From assembly GCA_903845455.1 (NCBI GenBank), contig CAIMXN010000103.1, positions 1-23,391 of the forward strand: a DNA stretch of 23,391 bases, in the 5' to 3' direction. The notes beneath the pieces are model-generated. The model was not told where the DNA came from and ran no database searches. It worked only from the letters and a program-made list of their open reading frames with translations. A program made the position numbers and the translations under genes. Positions 1 through 7,845 of the stretch are shown here, in pieces. The stretch comes from an uncultured beta proteobacterium. Lineage in GTDB: Bacteria > Pseudomonadota > Gammaproteobacteria > Burkholderiales > Burkholderiaceae. Numbering within the stretch: position 1 is the first letter of the stretch; the number at the start of each line of letters is the position of its first letter.

Positions 1-42
1 AGATCAGCTTGAGCTTTGAAAAATGGCGTTACTAAAAGTTAA

Positions 43-70
43 AAACCCCTGTTATTGCTAGCAGGGGTTT
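43..70. terminator. Bidirectional Rho-independent terminator
   Basis: A perfect 9-bp stem (AAACCCCTG at 43-51 with CAGGGGTTT at 62-70) encloses a 10-nt loop. On the plus strand it is followed by a T-rich run (CTTTGCTTTT). On the minus strand the stem runs into TTTTT at 41-45. It lies 24 nt downstream of the stop of the minus-strand EF-hand gene, so it should terminate that gene, and it could also end a plus-strand gene entering from the left. Confidence 0.85.
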
Positions 71-93
71 CTTTGCTTTTTAGTTTAGCGAGC

Positions 94-492
94 TTACCAA
101 ATAATCCAGTCGCCAGTATCCCACTCGGCCTGTGTGATGTATCCGCTGTTGTCTTTGTCTAATATTCTAAATTCTTGAGCTGACATACCCATCTTAATAG
201 CTTCGTCTTTGCTGATTTTTCCATCTTTATCGGTATCTATAGCACTGATCGAATTATTTTTAGCTCTATAGGCATTAAGTTCAGCCTTACTAATTTGGCC
301 GCTATTATCCGTATCGATTTTTTTGAAAACAGCATCTGGCATACCCGCTTTCAGCGCTTCATCTTTGCTAATCGACTGATCCTTATTAGCGTCTAAAGTC
401 GATATAGATACAATTTTTGTAGCAGGGGCTTGGGCAAAGGTTGCCATAGGCAATAGTGCAGCAGATATTAATAAGCAATTAATCAATTTCAT
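94..492 (-). CDS. Secreted four-EF-hand calcium-binding protein
   Basis: A 132-residue protein. Residues 1-20 form a signal peptide (MKLINCLLISAALLPMATFA, cleavage likely before Q21), so it should be periplasmic or secreted. Four EF-hand loops follow at D34-E45, D60-E71, D86-E97 and D112-E123. Each has acidic or Asn residues at loop positions 1, 3 and 5 and a Glu at position 12, so all four look able to bind calcium. The reading frame is open seven codons further upstream. I chose the internal ATG because GAGGAG sits six bases before it and the signal peptide begins exactly there. The protein is nothing but signal peptide plus EF-hands, which suggests a calcium buffer or sensor. Its partner is unknown. 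It is transcribed away from budA and ends at the terminator at 43-70. Confidence 0.85.
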   Translation of the reverse strand: MKLINCLLISAALLPMATFAQAPATKIVSISTLDANKDQSISKDEALKAGMPDAVFKKIDTDNSGQISKAELNAYRAKNNSISAIDTDKDGKISKDEAIKMGMSAQEFRILDKDNSGYITQAEWDTGDWIIW

Positions 493-702
493 TTTTGTCT
501 CCTCAGAAATCATTAGTAAAGCTAAAAACGATAATTAAATATACAGCACCTTATGCTTGGCACTTGCGAGCTATTGTGAGCTTCATCTATATACTTGTGG
601 GGGTTAATCATAGCAAATTTCATGCCAGTTCCTAAAGTTTTAAGAATTCTCTTTTTAACAGTATTCTCTTTGTAAATTCGTATATTAAATAAGATCACCG
701 CA

Positions 703-1413
703 ATGAAAATCAAGCCAAACAGTCTTTACGTCTCATCCCCTGTGAATGCCTTAGTACAAGGAATCTTACGCGAAGACAAAACGCTCAATCAAATCCTAGG
801 CCACGGCAATTTTGGCTTGGGGACCTTTAATGATTTAGACGGGGAAATGATTATCCTGGATGGCAATTTTTATCAAATTCGGTCAGATGGCACAGTATCA
901 ATCGCTCCCTTAGAAGGAAGTTCACCCTATGCTTGCGTTACAGAATTTGAGGCTGATAGCAAAATTGAGCTGAAAGGACCTTTTGGATACATGGATCTGC
1001 AAAAATGTATTGATGGATTACTTTTATCCAAGAATCTCATGTATGCCATCAAGATTGTTGGTAATTTCTCATTTGTACGCGCAAGATCAGTTCCTAAACA
1101 AGACTCCTATAAGCCTTTGATTGAGGTTGCGGCTGATCAAAAGGAGTTTAATTTTCATGAGATTTCAGGAGTTTTAGCAGGATTTTGGACGCCCGATTTT
1201 TTGCATTCAATCTCTGTTCCTGGATACCACTTGCATTTCTTAAGTACCGATAAGACTCATGGTGGTCATTTACTAGACTGTACTATCCATGATATGACGA
1301 TAGAGCTGCAAGCAATAGACCAATTTGTACTAGATTTGCCTCATAGCATTGAGTATCTATCGGCAAATTTAGACATTGATGTGTCTAATGATTTGAAAAA
1401 AGCGGAACATTAG
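703..1413 (+). CDS. budA: Alpha-acetolactate decarboxylase
   Basis: A 236-residue protein of the usual family length. The enzyme converts (S)-2-acetolactate to (R)-acetoin and CO2. Family landmarks visible are HGNFGLGTFNDLDGE (34-48, with the conserved Glu48), VRARSVPKQ (125-133, with the catalytic-region Arg) and the zinc ligands in GYHLHFL (H176, H178) and GGH (H189). No signal peptide is present, so it should be cytoplasmic. The ribosome-binding site before the ATG is weak (only AAGA-like). It has no acetolactate synthase or butanediol dehydrogenase beside it, unlike the classical bud operon, so it may act on acetolactate leaking from branched-chain amino-acid synthesis. The 210-nt region shared with the divergent EF-hand gene holds the promoters of both, but I could not place them. 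It is convergent with the response-regulator gene, 18 nt away. Confidence 0.9.
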   Translation: MKIKPNSLYVSSPVNALVQGILREDKTLNQILGHGNFGLGTFNDLDGEMIILDGNFYQIRSDGTVSIAPLEGSSPYACVTEFEADSKIELKGPFGYMDLQKCIDGLLLSKNLMYAIKIVGNFSFVRARSVPKQDSYKPLIEVAADQKEFNFHEISGVLAGFWTPDFLHSISVPGYHLHFLSTDKTHGGHLLDCTIHDMTIELQAIDQFVLDLPHSIEYLSANLDIDVSNDLKKAEH

Positions 1414-1431
1414 AACTACGTCTATGCTCAA

Positions 1432-2139
1432 TTAAGCTTTGATGATAATAGGCAGGCAAAGTTGATAGCCTTTTCCCCAAACAGACTTAATTGAGTTGTG
1501 ATTATCAACGTTAGAAATACTGCTAATTTTTTTTCTGAGGCGGCTGATCACAGACTCTAAAGCATGCTTACTAAGGATTTCATTGGTGTCTTCTAGACTT
1601 AATAAGTCACTAATGACTTCAGTATCAAGGGTATTATTTTTAGCCTGAATCAATCCTAGTAAGAGCATTTTTTCATTATGAGTGAGCGCTACATTCTGCC
1701 AGAGTTGCGTCCCTAATAGACAGCGGTTGCCTAAATCAAGAGTCCAAGTATCCTCTTGCTCTTGGGATTTAATGCGTTTATTTAAGCTTTTTAAGGTTGC
1801 GACCAATTCTTCTGCGGCAACTGGTTTTGGTAAATAAATATCAGCACCATTCTCATAACCGATCAGGCGGTCTACTAATGCTGTTCTAGCGGTCAGCATA
1901 ACAATCCCTATTTTAGGTAAAGTTTTTCTGATCCGCTTGGCAATACTAATACCATCCTCGCCCGGCAAATTGAGATCAAGAATCAATGCATCAATGGGCT
2001 CTTCTGTAAGCAGGTCATTGAGGGCTTTGCCATTATTGATTTCAAAAACCACAAATCCAGTCTTATTTAAAAAAAACGAAAGTTCTTGACGTAGAAGTGA
2101 GTCATCTTCAACGATGGCGATTCGCATAGGAGTAGTCAT
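1432..2139 (-). CDS. OmpR/PhoB-type response regulator
   Basis: A 235-residue transcription factor. The receiver domain (about 5-120) has the acidic pocket E11-D12-D13, phosphoacceptor D55 in LILDLNLPG, T83 and K105 in LPKP. The C-terminal winged helix (about 130-230) ends in the family-typical WGKGYQL. It follows the histidine-kinase gene by 19 nt in the same direction, so the two form an operon and almost certainly a cognate pair. The start could be M1 or M5 (MRIAIVEDD); neither has a good Shine-Dalgarno, which fits translation coupled to the upstream kinase. Targets are unknown. The solute-binding gene divergent from the kinase is the nearest candidate. I did not recognise a specific subfamily. 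Confidence 0.9.
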   Translation of the reverse strand: MTTPMRIAIVEDDSLLRQELSFFLNKTGFVVFEINNGKALNDLLTEEPIDALILDLNLPGEDGISIAKRIRKTLPKIGIVMLTARTALVDRLIGYENGADIYLPKPVAAEELVATLKSLNKRIKSQEQEDTWTLDLGNRCLLGTQLWQNVALTHNEKMLLLGLIQAKNNTLDTEVISDLLSLEDTNEILSKHALESVISRLRKKISSISNVDNHNSIKSVWGKGYQLCLPIIIKA

Positions 2140-2158
2140 ATTTTTATATCAAGCAGTA

Positions 2159-4096
2159 TTAGGAAAAAGATTTATTAGTACTAGAATCAATGAAGAAGCA
2201 AGGAAGGTGAATGGTAAATATCGCCAAATTATTAACGCTACGATAAGAAATAGTACCTCCTAATATCTCACAAATAGATTTTACCAAAACTAGTCCAAGA
2301 CCCGTTCCAGATTTAGAATTTGAATGAGGACTTCGATAATAGCGTGAGAATATTTTTGATTCATCTATGGATGATGAAGAATCCATGACATTAGCCAATG
2401 AAATCGTAGCAGTTGCTTCAGCCCCATTGGCAGTAGATTCCACGGTAAGCAGTATCGGTGTATTTTGAGCAGAATACTTCATTGCATTATCTAGCAAATT
2501 ATTGATTGCAATGTTCAGTAGTCGGGGATCTACATTCAACTGAAGATCATTTTTGATTTCTAGAGTGATGCTGTCCTTTAGGGCACGTGCTTCTAATTGC
2601 CCCTCGAGCCACTCGCTAAGATGAATTTTGGAGGGGATATTTTTCAACTGACGTTGATCAAATTGATCCATCAGCATACATTCTTCAATGACGGCATCCA
2701 TGTTATTGATGGCTTGATTAATCGATGCAATCCGTTTAATTTCTTCTTTTTGCTCGGGTACAAGAGATAACTTTAGTGTCCCTAGTGCCATTTTTATAGC
2801 AGCCAAAGGATTTTTTAATTCATGGACCAACATATCAATCAGGGTGCTCCGCTCATTGAGTTTAATGACGTTGAGCTTCTCTTGTACCTCAATAACTCTC
2901 AGGGCTGTGATTGATTTGAGCAGCTCTTTCTGTGCAAGGTAGTTATGGTCTTTAATGACTAAATAAAATATCACTTCATTAACAAAGACAAACCAAGAGA
3001 GAACAATGATAGGTTGGGAAAAGTAGTTGACATGACCGCCAATAAATATCATGGATGCTGCAAAAGTAGCGATACTCATACTAAAACCAAATATGAGTAG
3101 GCGAGATACGTTACGTGGCATACTTTTTGTGCAGAGTACGGTCAGGATGTGTAGTGGAGGAATTAATTGCCAGACCATAAGATTAAGTAGCAATGCTGGC
3201 AGGATTATGCCTGCTGAAAATAGAAATAACTCAAAGAAAAATATTACATAGGCAATTTGACAGCACTTTTTATACCAGGCTGGCGGATTGTATAAATCTA
3301 GTATTTTTTTAATTAGCCATATGCAAGTAGCGGTTCGAATAAAAAATAAATAGTGGAATATGTCGTTATCAAGGCCGGCGCTATTGGGGAAAACAAATCT
3401 CGATAAGACTCCCCAATTAGATAAACTGAAAAGAATTACAAAAATTTGGAAAACAATAAATCGTGCAAGTATCTTGTTATGTGTATTCCAGTAATCAACT
3501 ATTCCCCAGCATAGAAAGAGTAACAAAGCCCCAAGTTGAAGACCATATACCCACTGCTCGTTTTGGGCTGCTTGATATGAGCCATCGATACTTAGTATCT
3601 GAAAAGAAACATAAGTAATCCCAGATGTTTTTATTCTCAGATAGTAAGTATTTTTTTGTCCTAATTTTGGGTGAATGATAAAACTATAGGCGCTATTGTT
3701 ACGCTCGCTTGCGGAATAGGGTGCTTTATCGCCAGCGCTTCGTTTAGACCAGCCGGTAGCTGACTTTTCATAAAAATCGATAGCATCTAAGAAATGGGGC
3801 TGAATGCGAATAATCGCTGGTTCATTATTGGGAAGCGCTTTTACCTGAATGCGAATCCAGCTCGCTGAAGTCGTAAAGCCACGCATTAAAACATTGCTGT
3901 CATAGGGCTTAAATTCACCTTTTGATGCTAGCTCTACATCTAATTTTCCGCCCCGATCAACTAGTAATGATTTTTCTAGGACGAGATTATCGTCATCTAA
4001 GTTGAGTGGTGTGGCAAAAGTAGAGTGGCAAAAAAATACCCCCATACTGAGCATCAATAAGCAAATTCTGATCCATGGATAGACGGTTTTTTTCAT
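2159..4096 (-). CDS. 7TMR-DISM sensor histidine kinase
   Basis: A 645-residue membrane kinase. Domain order: signal peptide or anchor (about 8-28), an extracytoplasmic beta-rich 7TMR-DISMED2-like domain (about 30-175, with ASWIRIQVK and YYLRIKTSG), a block of about seven hydrophobic helices (about 183-385), a coiled linker, a HisKA domain with H425 in VHELKNPLAAIK, and a HATPase domain with the N-box NNLLDNAMKYS (532-542) and G-box GTGLGLVLVKS (597-607). DISM extracellular domains are thought to bind small ligands, often carbohydrates. The ligand here is unknown. The kinase should autophosphorylate H425 and pass the phosphate to D55 of the regulator 19 nt downstream. It is divergent from a periplasmic solute-binding gene, which might supply its ligand or be its target. 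Confidence 0.9.
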   Translation of the reverse strand: MKKTVYPWIRICLLMLSMGVFFCHSTFATPLNLDDDNLVLEKSLLVDRGGKLDVELASKGEFKPYDSNVLMRGFTTSASWIRIQVKALPNNEPAIIRIQPHFLDAIDFYEKSATGWSKRSAGDKAPYSASERNNSAYSFIIHPKLGQKNTYYLRIKTSGITYVSFQILSIDGSYQAAQNEQWVYGLQLGALLLFLCWGIVDYWNTHNKILARFIVFQIFVILFSLSNWGVLSRFVFPNSAGLDNDIFHYLFFIRTATCIWLIKKILDLYNPPAWYKKCCQIAYVIFFFELFLFSAGIILPALLLNLMVWQLIPPLHILTVLCTKSMPRNVSRLLIFGFSMSIATFAASMIFIGGHVNYFSQPIIVLSWFVFVNEVIFYLVIKDHNYLAQKELLKSITALRVIEVQEKLNVIKLNERSTLIDMLVHELKNPLAAIKMALGTLKLSLVPEQKEEIKRIASINQAINNMDAVIEECMLMDQFDQRQLKNIPSKIHLSEWLEGQLEARALKDSITLEIKNDLQLNVDPRLLNIAINNLLDNAMKYSAQNTPILLTVESTANGAEATATISLANVMDSSSSIDESKIFSRYYRSPHSNSKSGTGLGLVLVKSICEILGGTISYRSVNNLAIFTIHLPCFFIDSSTNKSFS

Positions 4097-4221
4097 GCTA
4101 TTGAGACTAAAATTTTGACCTTATGTCGTATTGAATCTATTGAGATCCCTCATACTTATTACCCATCTATTCTAGAGTGATTTATTGCTTAAATTAGTGA
4201 GTATTTGAGAGTATTTGGGTG

Positions 4222-4238
4222 ATATTACTTAGTAATAT
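4222..4238. promoter_or_regulatory. 17-bp palindrome between divergent kinase and binding-protein genes
   Basis: ATATTACT at 4222-4229 and AGTAATAT at 4231-4238 form a perfect 8-bp inverted repeat around one base. It lies in the 222-nt region between the kinase start (4096) and the solute-binding gene start (4319), about 80 nt upstream of the latter. The dyad has no T-run and sits upstream of both genes, so it looks more like an operator than a terminator. OmpR-type regulators more often bind direct repeats. A direct pair of GTATTTG copies (4201-4207 and 4211-4217) sits just to its left. Binding by the neighbouring regulator is only a guess. Confidence 0.4.
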
Positions 4239-4318
4239 TAAAAAAGACTTTAGTAAATATTATTCAGCTATTCTAAAACCCCCTTATCTTTAAATACTTT
4301 AATAAAGGAATACCCCAA

Positions 4319-5086
4319 ATGAGAAAAGTCATACTAGTCACGTTTCTAGCGCTATGTGCCCCAGCTTTTGGGCAATCGGTCGGCACTTGTGACACTTTGA
4401 TTATTACAGGTCATCCCGCATATCCCCCGGTAGCTTGGGCAGATAACGGAAAAATTATCGGCGCATCTACCCAATTGGTTACTGCCATTGCCAAGCAATT
4501 GAAAGTACCTAATGTGGTATCCAAAGATTTTGGATCTTGGGAAAATGCTCAGGAAGCGATTAAAAATGGTCAGGCTGACGTGATTATGGGCATCTACAAG
4601 AATGATGTTCGTCAGCAATATATGAATTACATTGAACCACCCTATATGGTTGATCCAGTTTCTATTGTGATTCGTGCTGGGCAAACCCTCAAATACAAAA
4701 AATGGGATGATCTTAAGAGCCTCAAAGGGGTCACAAATGAAGGCGAGAGCTTTGGCAATAAGTTTGATAGTTATATTGTTGAAAATTTGACGGTAGAGCG
4801 ATCTAAGGGCGTAGACGCAGCATTCGATACCTTATTAAATAAGGATGCAGATTATTTAATTATTGGGATGTACCCTGGGAAGATGGTAGCGCGCAACAGA
4901 AAGATCATGTCGCAATTAAACTTTATGCCAAAATCCCTTGAGGTTGCCAATATGTATATTGCTTTCTCAAAGCAATCGGCTTGTTATGATGTATTGAAGG
5001 CTGGCTTTTCAACCGCCATCATCCATGCAGCAAGTAGTGGCCGGGTCAAGCAATTGCTAATTGATGCAGATAAGAAATTTAATTAA
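4319..5086 (+). CDS. Periplasmic solute-binding protein, SBP_bac_3 family
   Basis: A 255-residue protein with a signal peptide (1-18, cleavage after AFG) followed by a two-lobed family-3 binding fold. Recognisable elements are the opening strand LIITGHPAYPPVAW (27-40), the IGASTQLVTAIAKQL helix and the hinge-like segment NGQADVIMGIYKNDVRQQYMNYIEPPY. A good Shine-Dalgarno (AAGGA) lies nine bases before the ATG. This family usually feeds polar amino-acid ABC transporters, but no ABC subunit follows and the gene stands alone. Being divergent from the histidine-kinase operon, it may serve as a ligand receptor for that pair or be controlled by it. The ligand is unknown, and the family's usual Arg/Asp amino-acid-binding pattern is not clear to me. 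Confidence 0.8.
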   Translation: MRKVILVTFLALCAPAFGQSVGTCDTLIITGHPAYPPVAWADNGKIIGASTQLVTAIAKQLKVPNVVSKDFGSWENAQEAIKNGQADVIMGIYKNDVRQQYMNYIEPPYMVDPVSIVIRAGQTLKYKKWDDLKSLKGVTNEGESFGNKFDSYIVENLTVERSKGVDAAFDTLLNKDADYLIIGMYPGKMVARNRKIMSQLNFMPKSLEVANMYIAFSKQSACYDVLKAGFSTAIIHAASSGRVKQLLIDADKKFN

Positions 5087-5111
5087 CGCGATTTAGTTTT
5101 ATAGCTCCAGA

Positions 5112-5166
5112 CTAGAGAACTAGCAATCGCCTGTTCTCTAGCTGAGCGCTTAACCAGTTAAGCGTT
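5112..5166. terminator. Two adjacent hairpins between convergent genes
   Basis: The first hairpin is CTAGAGAAC (5112-5120) with GTTCTCTAG (5133-5141), a perfect 9-bp stem with a 12-nt loop. The second is CGCTTAAC (5147-5154) with GTTAAGCG (5157-5164), a perfect 8-bp stem with a 2-nt loop. The second includes the stop codon of the minus-strand cysQ gene. GGGGTTTT follows it on the plus strand. T-runs are short, so these are probable rather than certain bidirectional terminators for the solute-binding gene and the cysQ operon. Confidence 0.5.
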
Positions 5167-5991
5167 GGGGTTTTCTCTAGAGGGCAATGACGCAAGACTG
5201 AGAAAAGCCAAGGCAATAAAACTGGGATTTTTAGTTTGGGCTGGTTCTGAGTAACTTAAATCTGAGCCATCAAACTGCAATACAGTCCCACCAGCAGCGG
5301 CCAACACTGCATGACCGGCTGCAGTATCCCAAATACAGGTCGTTCCATGGCGCGGATAAATGTCTGCTGCCCCTTCAGCAATTAAGCAGAACTTGATAGA
5401 GCTACCCATCTGGATTAATTCATAGGATGTAAAGCGCTCTAGCCATTTATCTAACTTAGGGTCTAAATGTGATCGACTAGCCACTACTCGTAACGGGTTT
5501 AAAGTGTTGATTGATTTAGATTCACGAACTGAAATTGGAGCCCAAGCCGCTGTTTCTCCATTTTTTTTCCATGCCCCATGTCCCACCCAGCCCCGATAAC
5601 TAAGTTGTAAAGCAGGTGCCATCACAATCCCAAAAATAGGCCTACCGTTTTCTATCAAGGCAAGATTAACGGTAAATTCACCATTACGTTTGATGAACTC
5701 TTTAGTGCCATCCAGGGGATCTACTGCCCAGTATAGAGGGGGTCTATCCCCGGAAGAAAATGAATTGATAGACTCTTCACTCAGCACTGGGATATCTGGA
5801 CACAGAGTATGTAAGCCCTCTAAAATAATTTGATTAGCCGCTAAATCTGCTTTTGTAAGTGGATTATTTTCACCTTTAAGCTGAATCTCAAAATTCTCTT
5901 CATGGTAAATCGACAAAATCTTGACGCCTGCTTTTTCTATTAACTTAATGAAGTCCCATTCCTTCTGTCGCAAATCTTCCGTATTGCCCAT
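5158..5991 (-). CDS. cysQ: 3'(2'),5'-bisphosphate nucleotidase CysQ (PAP phosphatase)
   Basis: A 277-residue member of the lithium-sensitive inositol-monophosphatase-like family. It hydrolyses 3'-phosphoadenosine 5'-phosphate (PAP) to AMP and phosphate, clearing the by-product of PAPS use. Metal and substrate motifs are visible: SEES (71-74), DPLDGTKEFIKRNGEFTVNLALI (91-113, with D91 and D94) and WDTAAGHAVL (221-230, with D222). A Shine-Dalgarno AAAGG overlaps the stop of the upstream TauE/SafE gene, and the gap is 11 nt, so they are co-transcribed. A PAPS-dependent sulfotransferase lies two genes upstream and PAPS synthesis genes lie further up the same strand, which fits a PAP-recycling job. 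Confidence 0.92.
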   Translation of the reverse strand: MGNTEDLRQKEWDFIKLIEKAGVKILSIYHEENFEIQLKGENNPLTKADLAANQIILEGLHTLCPDIPVLSEESINSFSSGDRPPLYWAVDPLDGTKEFIKRNGEFTVNLALIENGRPIFGIVMAPALQLSYRGWVGHGAWKKNGETAAWAPISVRESKSINTLNPLRVVASRSHLDPKLDKWLERFTSYELIQMGSSIKFCLIAEGAADIYPRHGTTCIWDTAAGHAVLAAAGGTVLQFDGSDLSYSEPAQTKNPSFIALAFLSLASLPSRENPNA

Positions 5992-6002
5992 TCTAGAAGC
6001 CT

Positions 6003-6773
6003 TTAAGCGAGAATTAATTTGAGCGCAACTGCTACTAAAACAGTTGCTAGGGCGATGCGCAAAGCTTGAGCTGGTATGCGATGCGCTATTTTGGTACCAA
6101 TTAATACCCCTGGAATAGATCCCAATAACATAACTGCTAATAGTGCAAAGTCAACATTGCCAATGAGTAAGTGACCGATACCCGCAAAGATGGCTAAGGG
6201 TATGGCATGGATGATATCGGTAGCAACGAGTTTTTGTGGAGTGAGGCGTATTGGGTACAGATAAGCCAACATCACTGCGCCTATCGCACCTGCACCAATT
6301 GAGGTTAAGGTCACTACAGAGCCTAAAAAAATACCAGCCAAAATAGTTAAGGAACCCTGAACCCGCTTAAAGGAATCTTCTTGTTGAATTCGAAAGTGCT
6401 TACCTAAGGCATGCAACCGTTTTTGAAAAATAATTCCCAAGGCGCTGATGAGAATAAATAAGCCGATATAGAATTTAAGCTCACCAGTTTGAATCACAAG
6501 CCATTGTTGATTTAGTGCCAATACCATTAACGCAGAAGCCGGTAAGCTACCAATGGATAAAAGACGTACTACCTGCCAATCAATTAATTTTTTACTATGG
6601 TGTAGAGGGGATGTCGCTAATTTAGTGATCGCTGCAAACCATAAATCAGTACCTACAGCTGTAGTGGGAGCAATACCAAAGAACAGCAATAGGATTGGGG
6701 TCATTAATGAGCCACCACCCACGCCAGTAAGTCCAACCAAGAGCCCAGTGAATAAGCCAGCAAAAATTAGCAT
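6003..6773 (-). CDS. TauE/SafE family permease (putative sulfite/sulfonate exporter)
   Basis: A 256-residue polytopic protein with about seven to eight hydrophobic helices. The N-terminal repeat carries the family signature GLLVGLTGVGGGSLMTPILL. The second half repeats it loosely as GIFLGSVVTLTSIGAGAIGAV. TauE/SafE proteins are proposed to move sulfite, sulfoacetate or related organosulfur anions across the inner membrane; the substrate here is not shown. The frame is open upstream to a TTG, but the ATG at 6771-6773 has GAGGAG nine bases before it and gives the normal family N-terminus, so I start there. It sits between a sulfotransferase gene (141 nt upstream) and cysQ (11 nt downstream), matching a sulfur role. 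Confidence 0.85.
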   Translation of the reverse strand: MLIFAGLFTGLLVGLTGVGGGSLMTPILLLFFGIAPTTAVGTDLWFAAITKLATSPLHHSKKLIDWQVVRLLSIGSLPASALMVLALNQQWLVIQTGELKFYIGLFILISALGIIFQKRLHALGKHFRIQQEDSFKRVQGSLTILAGIFLGSVVTLTSIGAGAIGAVMLAYLYPIRLTPQKLVATDIIHAIPLAIFAGIGHLLIGNVDFALLAVMLLGSIPGVLIGTKIAHRIPAQALRIALATVLVAVALKLILA

Positions 6774-6893
6774 TCTGCTTATCTCCTCATTGATGAAAGA
6801 GTAAAGCAATGACTGATTGAAGGGGATAAGAAATTCAATGAATGCTTACGCCTTACAGGCCATAAGGAATTCAGTCTGGAGACTAGGTTCATG

Positions 6894-6919
6894 ATTGAGG
6901 TGCTGGCGAAGCACTCAAT
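6894..6919. other. Hairpin at the sulfotransferase stop codon
   Basis: ATTGAGGTGCT (6894-6904) pairs with AGCACTCAAT (6910-6919) with one bulged G and a 5-nt loop. The minus-strand sulfotransferase stop codon (6915-6917) lies in the stem. No T-run follows on either strand, so it may be an mRNA 3'-end stabiliser or a weak attenuator ahead of the TauE/SafE gene rather than a true terminator. Confidence 0.35.
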
Positions 6920-7745
6920 TAAGCTGCAAGTCAGCGATAGACTCTTCGAGCCAGCTCTTATAAATTACTGCTAGGTCGCTTTGGGCAATCGCTTCAAGGT
7001 CAGATGGCTTGAGGCTAGCTAGTACTGGATCGCTATCCGCATAGGTAAATTGTTTTGCACTGTTGACCTTATCATGGATTCCTGGGGTGACAAAGCGCTC
7101 AGGCTCATCTGCTAAGACGATGTGAGAACCTGGTTGCCCAAAATTAGGCAATGCTTCCCAGCCTTGGATAGCTAGCGGTGAATATTCCAAGCCAAGTCGC
7201 TTAAATAGATTCTTAAAGACGATTTCTGGAGAGTAGTCTTTAAAAAGATCATAGACTAGACAGGTGGATGTGATTCCCAGTGTTTTGGCTTGTTCCAGAA
7301 TCTTATTGGCAGTACGAAATGCCATAATCATATTTGCCACTGGCACACGGTCTGACCAGTATCGATTCCATGAGGCCCACGTTTTCAGTGGCTCACGCCC
7401 AAGAATGACAACATGTAATTTTTCAGGCGGGAAACCTGCATCTAGCAGAACCTGTAGGGGGTTGAACAGGCACTCGGCATCAACATAGGGCCCCAAGGTT
7501 TCCTTCACCATAATACGTGAGCTAGAGTTAGATGGAATAGACCAAGGACGATTGTTCCCCATCAAAGACCAGCGCAATGCATTTTTCATTGGCTGAAAGT
7601 AGGATTCAACCCCGCTGGCACCGAATACACGGAGCAAGATTGTCGAACCACTGCGACAAGGGGAAACCACTAGGATTATCTTCGGTACTAGCGCTGGTGC
7701 CATTTCAAGATAAGCATACCCAGTTGCTTGTTTTTTCAGGGTCAT
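6915..7745 (-). CDS. PAPS-dependent sulfotransferase family protein
   Basis: A 276-residue P-loop protein with both PAPS-binding motifs of sulfotransferases. The 5'-phosphosulfate loop is VVSPCRSGSTILLR (26-39). The 3'-phosphate motif is ILGREPLKTWASWNRYW (114-130), with R117 and S125 in the expected places. Such enzymes transfer sulfate from PAPS to a hydroxyl or amino acceptor, releasing PAP. The acceptor cannot be read from the sequence. No signal peptide or membrane helix is evident, so it should be cytoplasmic. AAGGTG before the ATG supports the start; M15 is a possible later start. Neighbours supply the cofactor cycle: cysD and cysNC (PAPS synthesis) upstream on the same strand and cysQ (PAP removal) two genes downstream. 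The gene follows the preceding binding-protein gene by 100 nt. Confidence 0.8.
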   Translation of the reverse strand: MTLKKQATGYAYLEMAPALVPKIILVVSPCRSGSTILLRVFGASGVESYFQPMKNALRWSLMGNNRPWSIPSNSSSRIMVKETLGPYVDAECLFNPLQVLLDAGFPPEKLHVVILGREPLKTWASWNRYWSDRVPVANMIMAFRTANKILEQAKTLGITSTCLVYDLFKDYSPEIVFKNLFKRLGLEYSPLAIQGWEALPNFGQPGSHIVLADEPERFVTPGIHDKVNSAKQFTYADSDPVLASLKPSDLEAIAQSDLAVIYKSWLEESIADLQLN

Positions 7746-7845
7746 AGCACCTTAATAATGAAGAGAAGTAGTGTGGTTTGTATAAGTCGTTAAATTCTTA
7801 AGGTAAAAATCTAGAGGATTTAGTGTATTGAATGTAGCCCACATC

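Noticed and set aside
1..35. Possible 3' end of a plus-strand gene (frame 3 ends ISLSFEKWRY then TAA; frame 2 ends DQLEL then TGA)
   Set aside because: Too short to choose a frame or identify a product, though the following terminator would fit a gene entering from the left.
522..713. Minus-strand ORF of 63 codons between the EF-hand gene and budA
   Set aside because: It overlaps the budA start, has no Shine-Dalgarno or recognisable protein features, and fills what should be the divergent promoter region.
6774..6809. Upstream TTG start for the TauE/SafE gene, adding 12 residues
   Set aside because: The internal ATG has a strong Shine-Dalgarno and gives the normal family N-terminus; the extension is hydrophilic and lacks its own ribosome-binding site.
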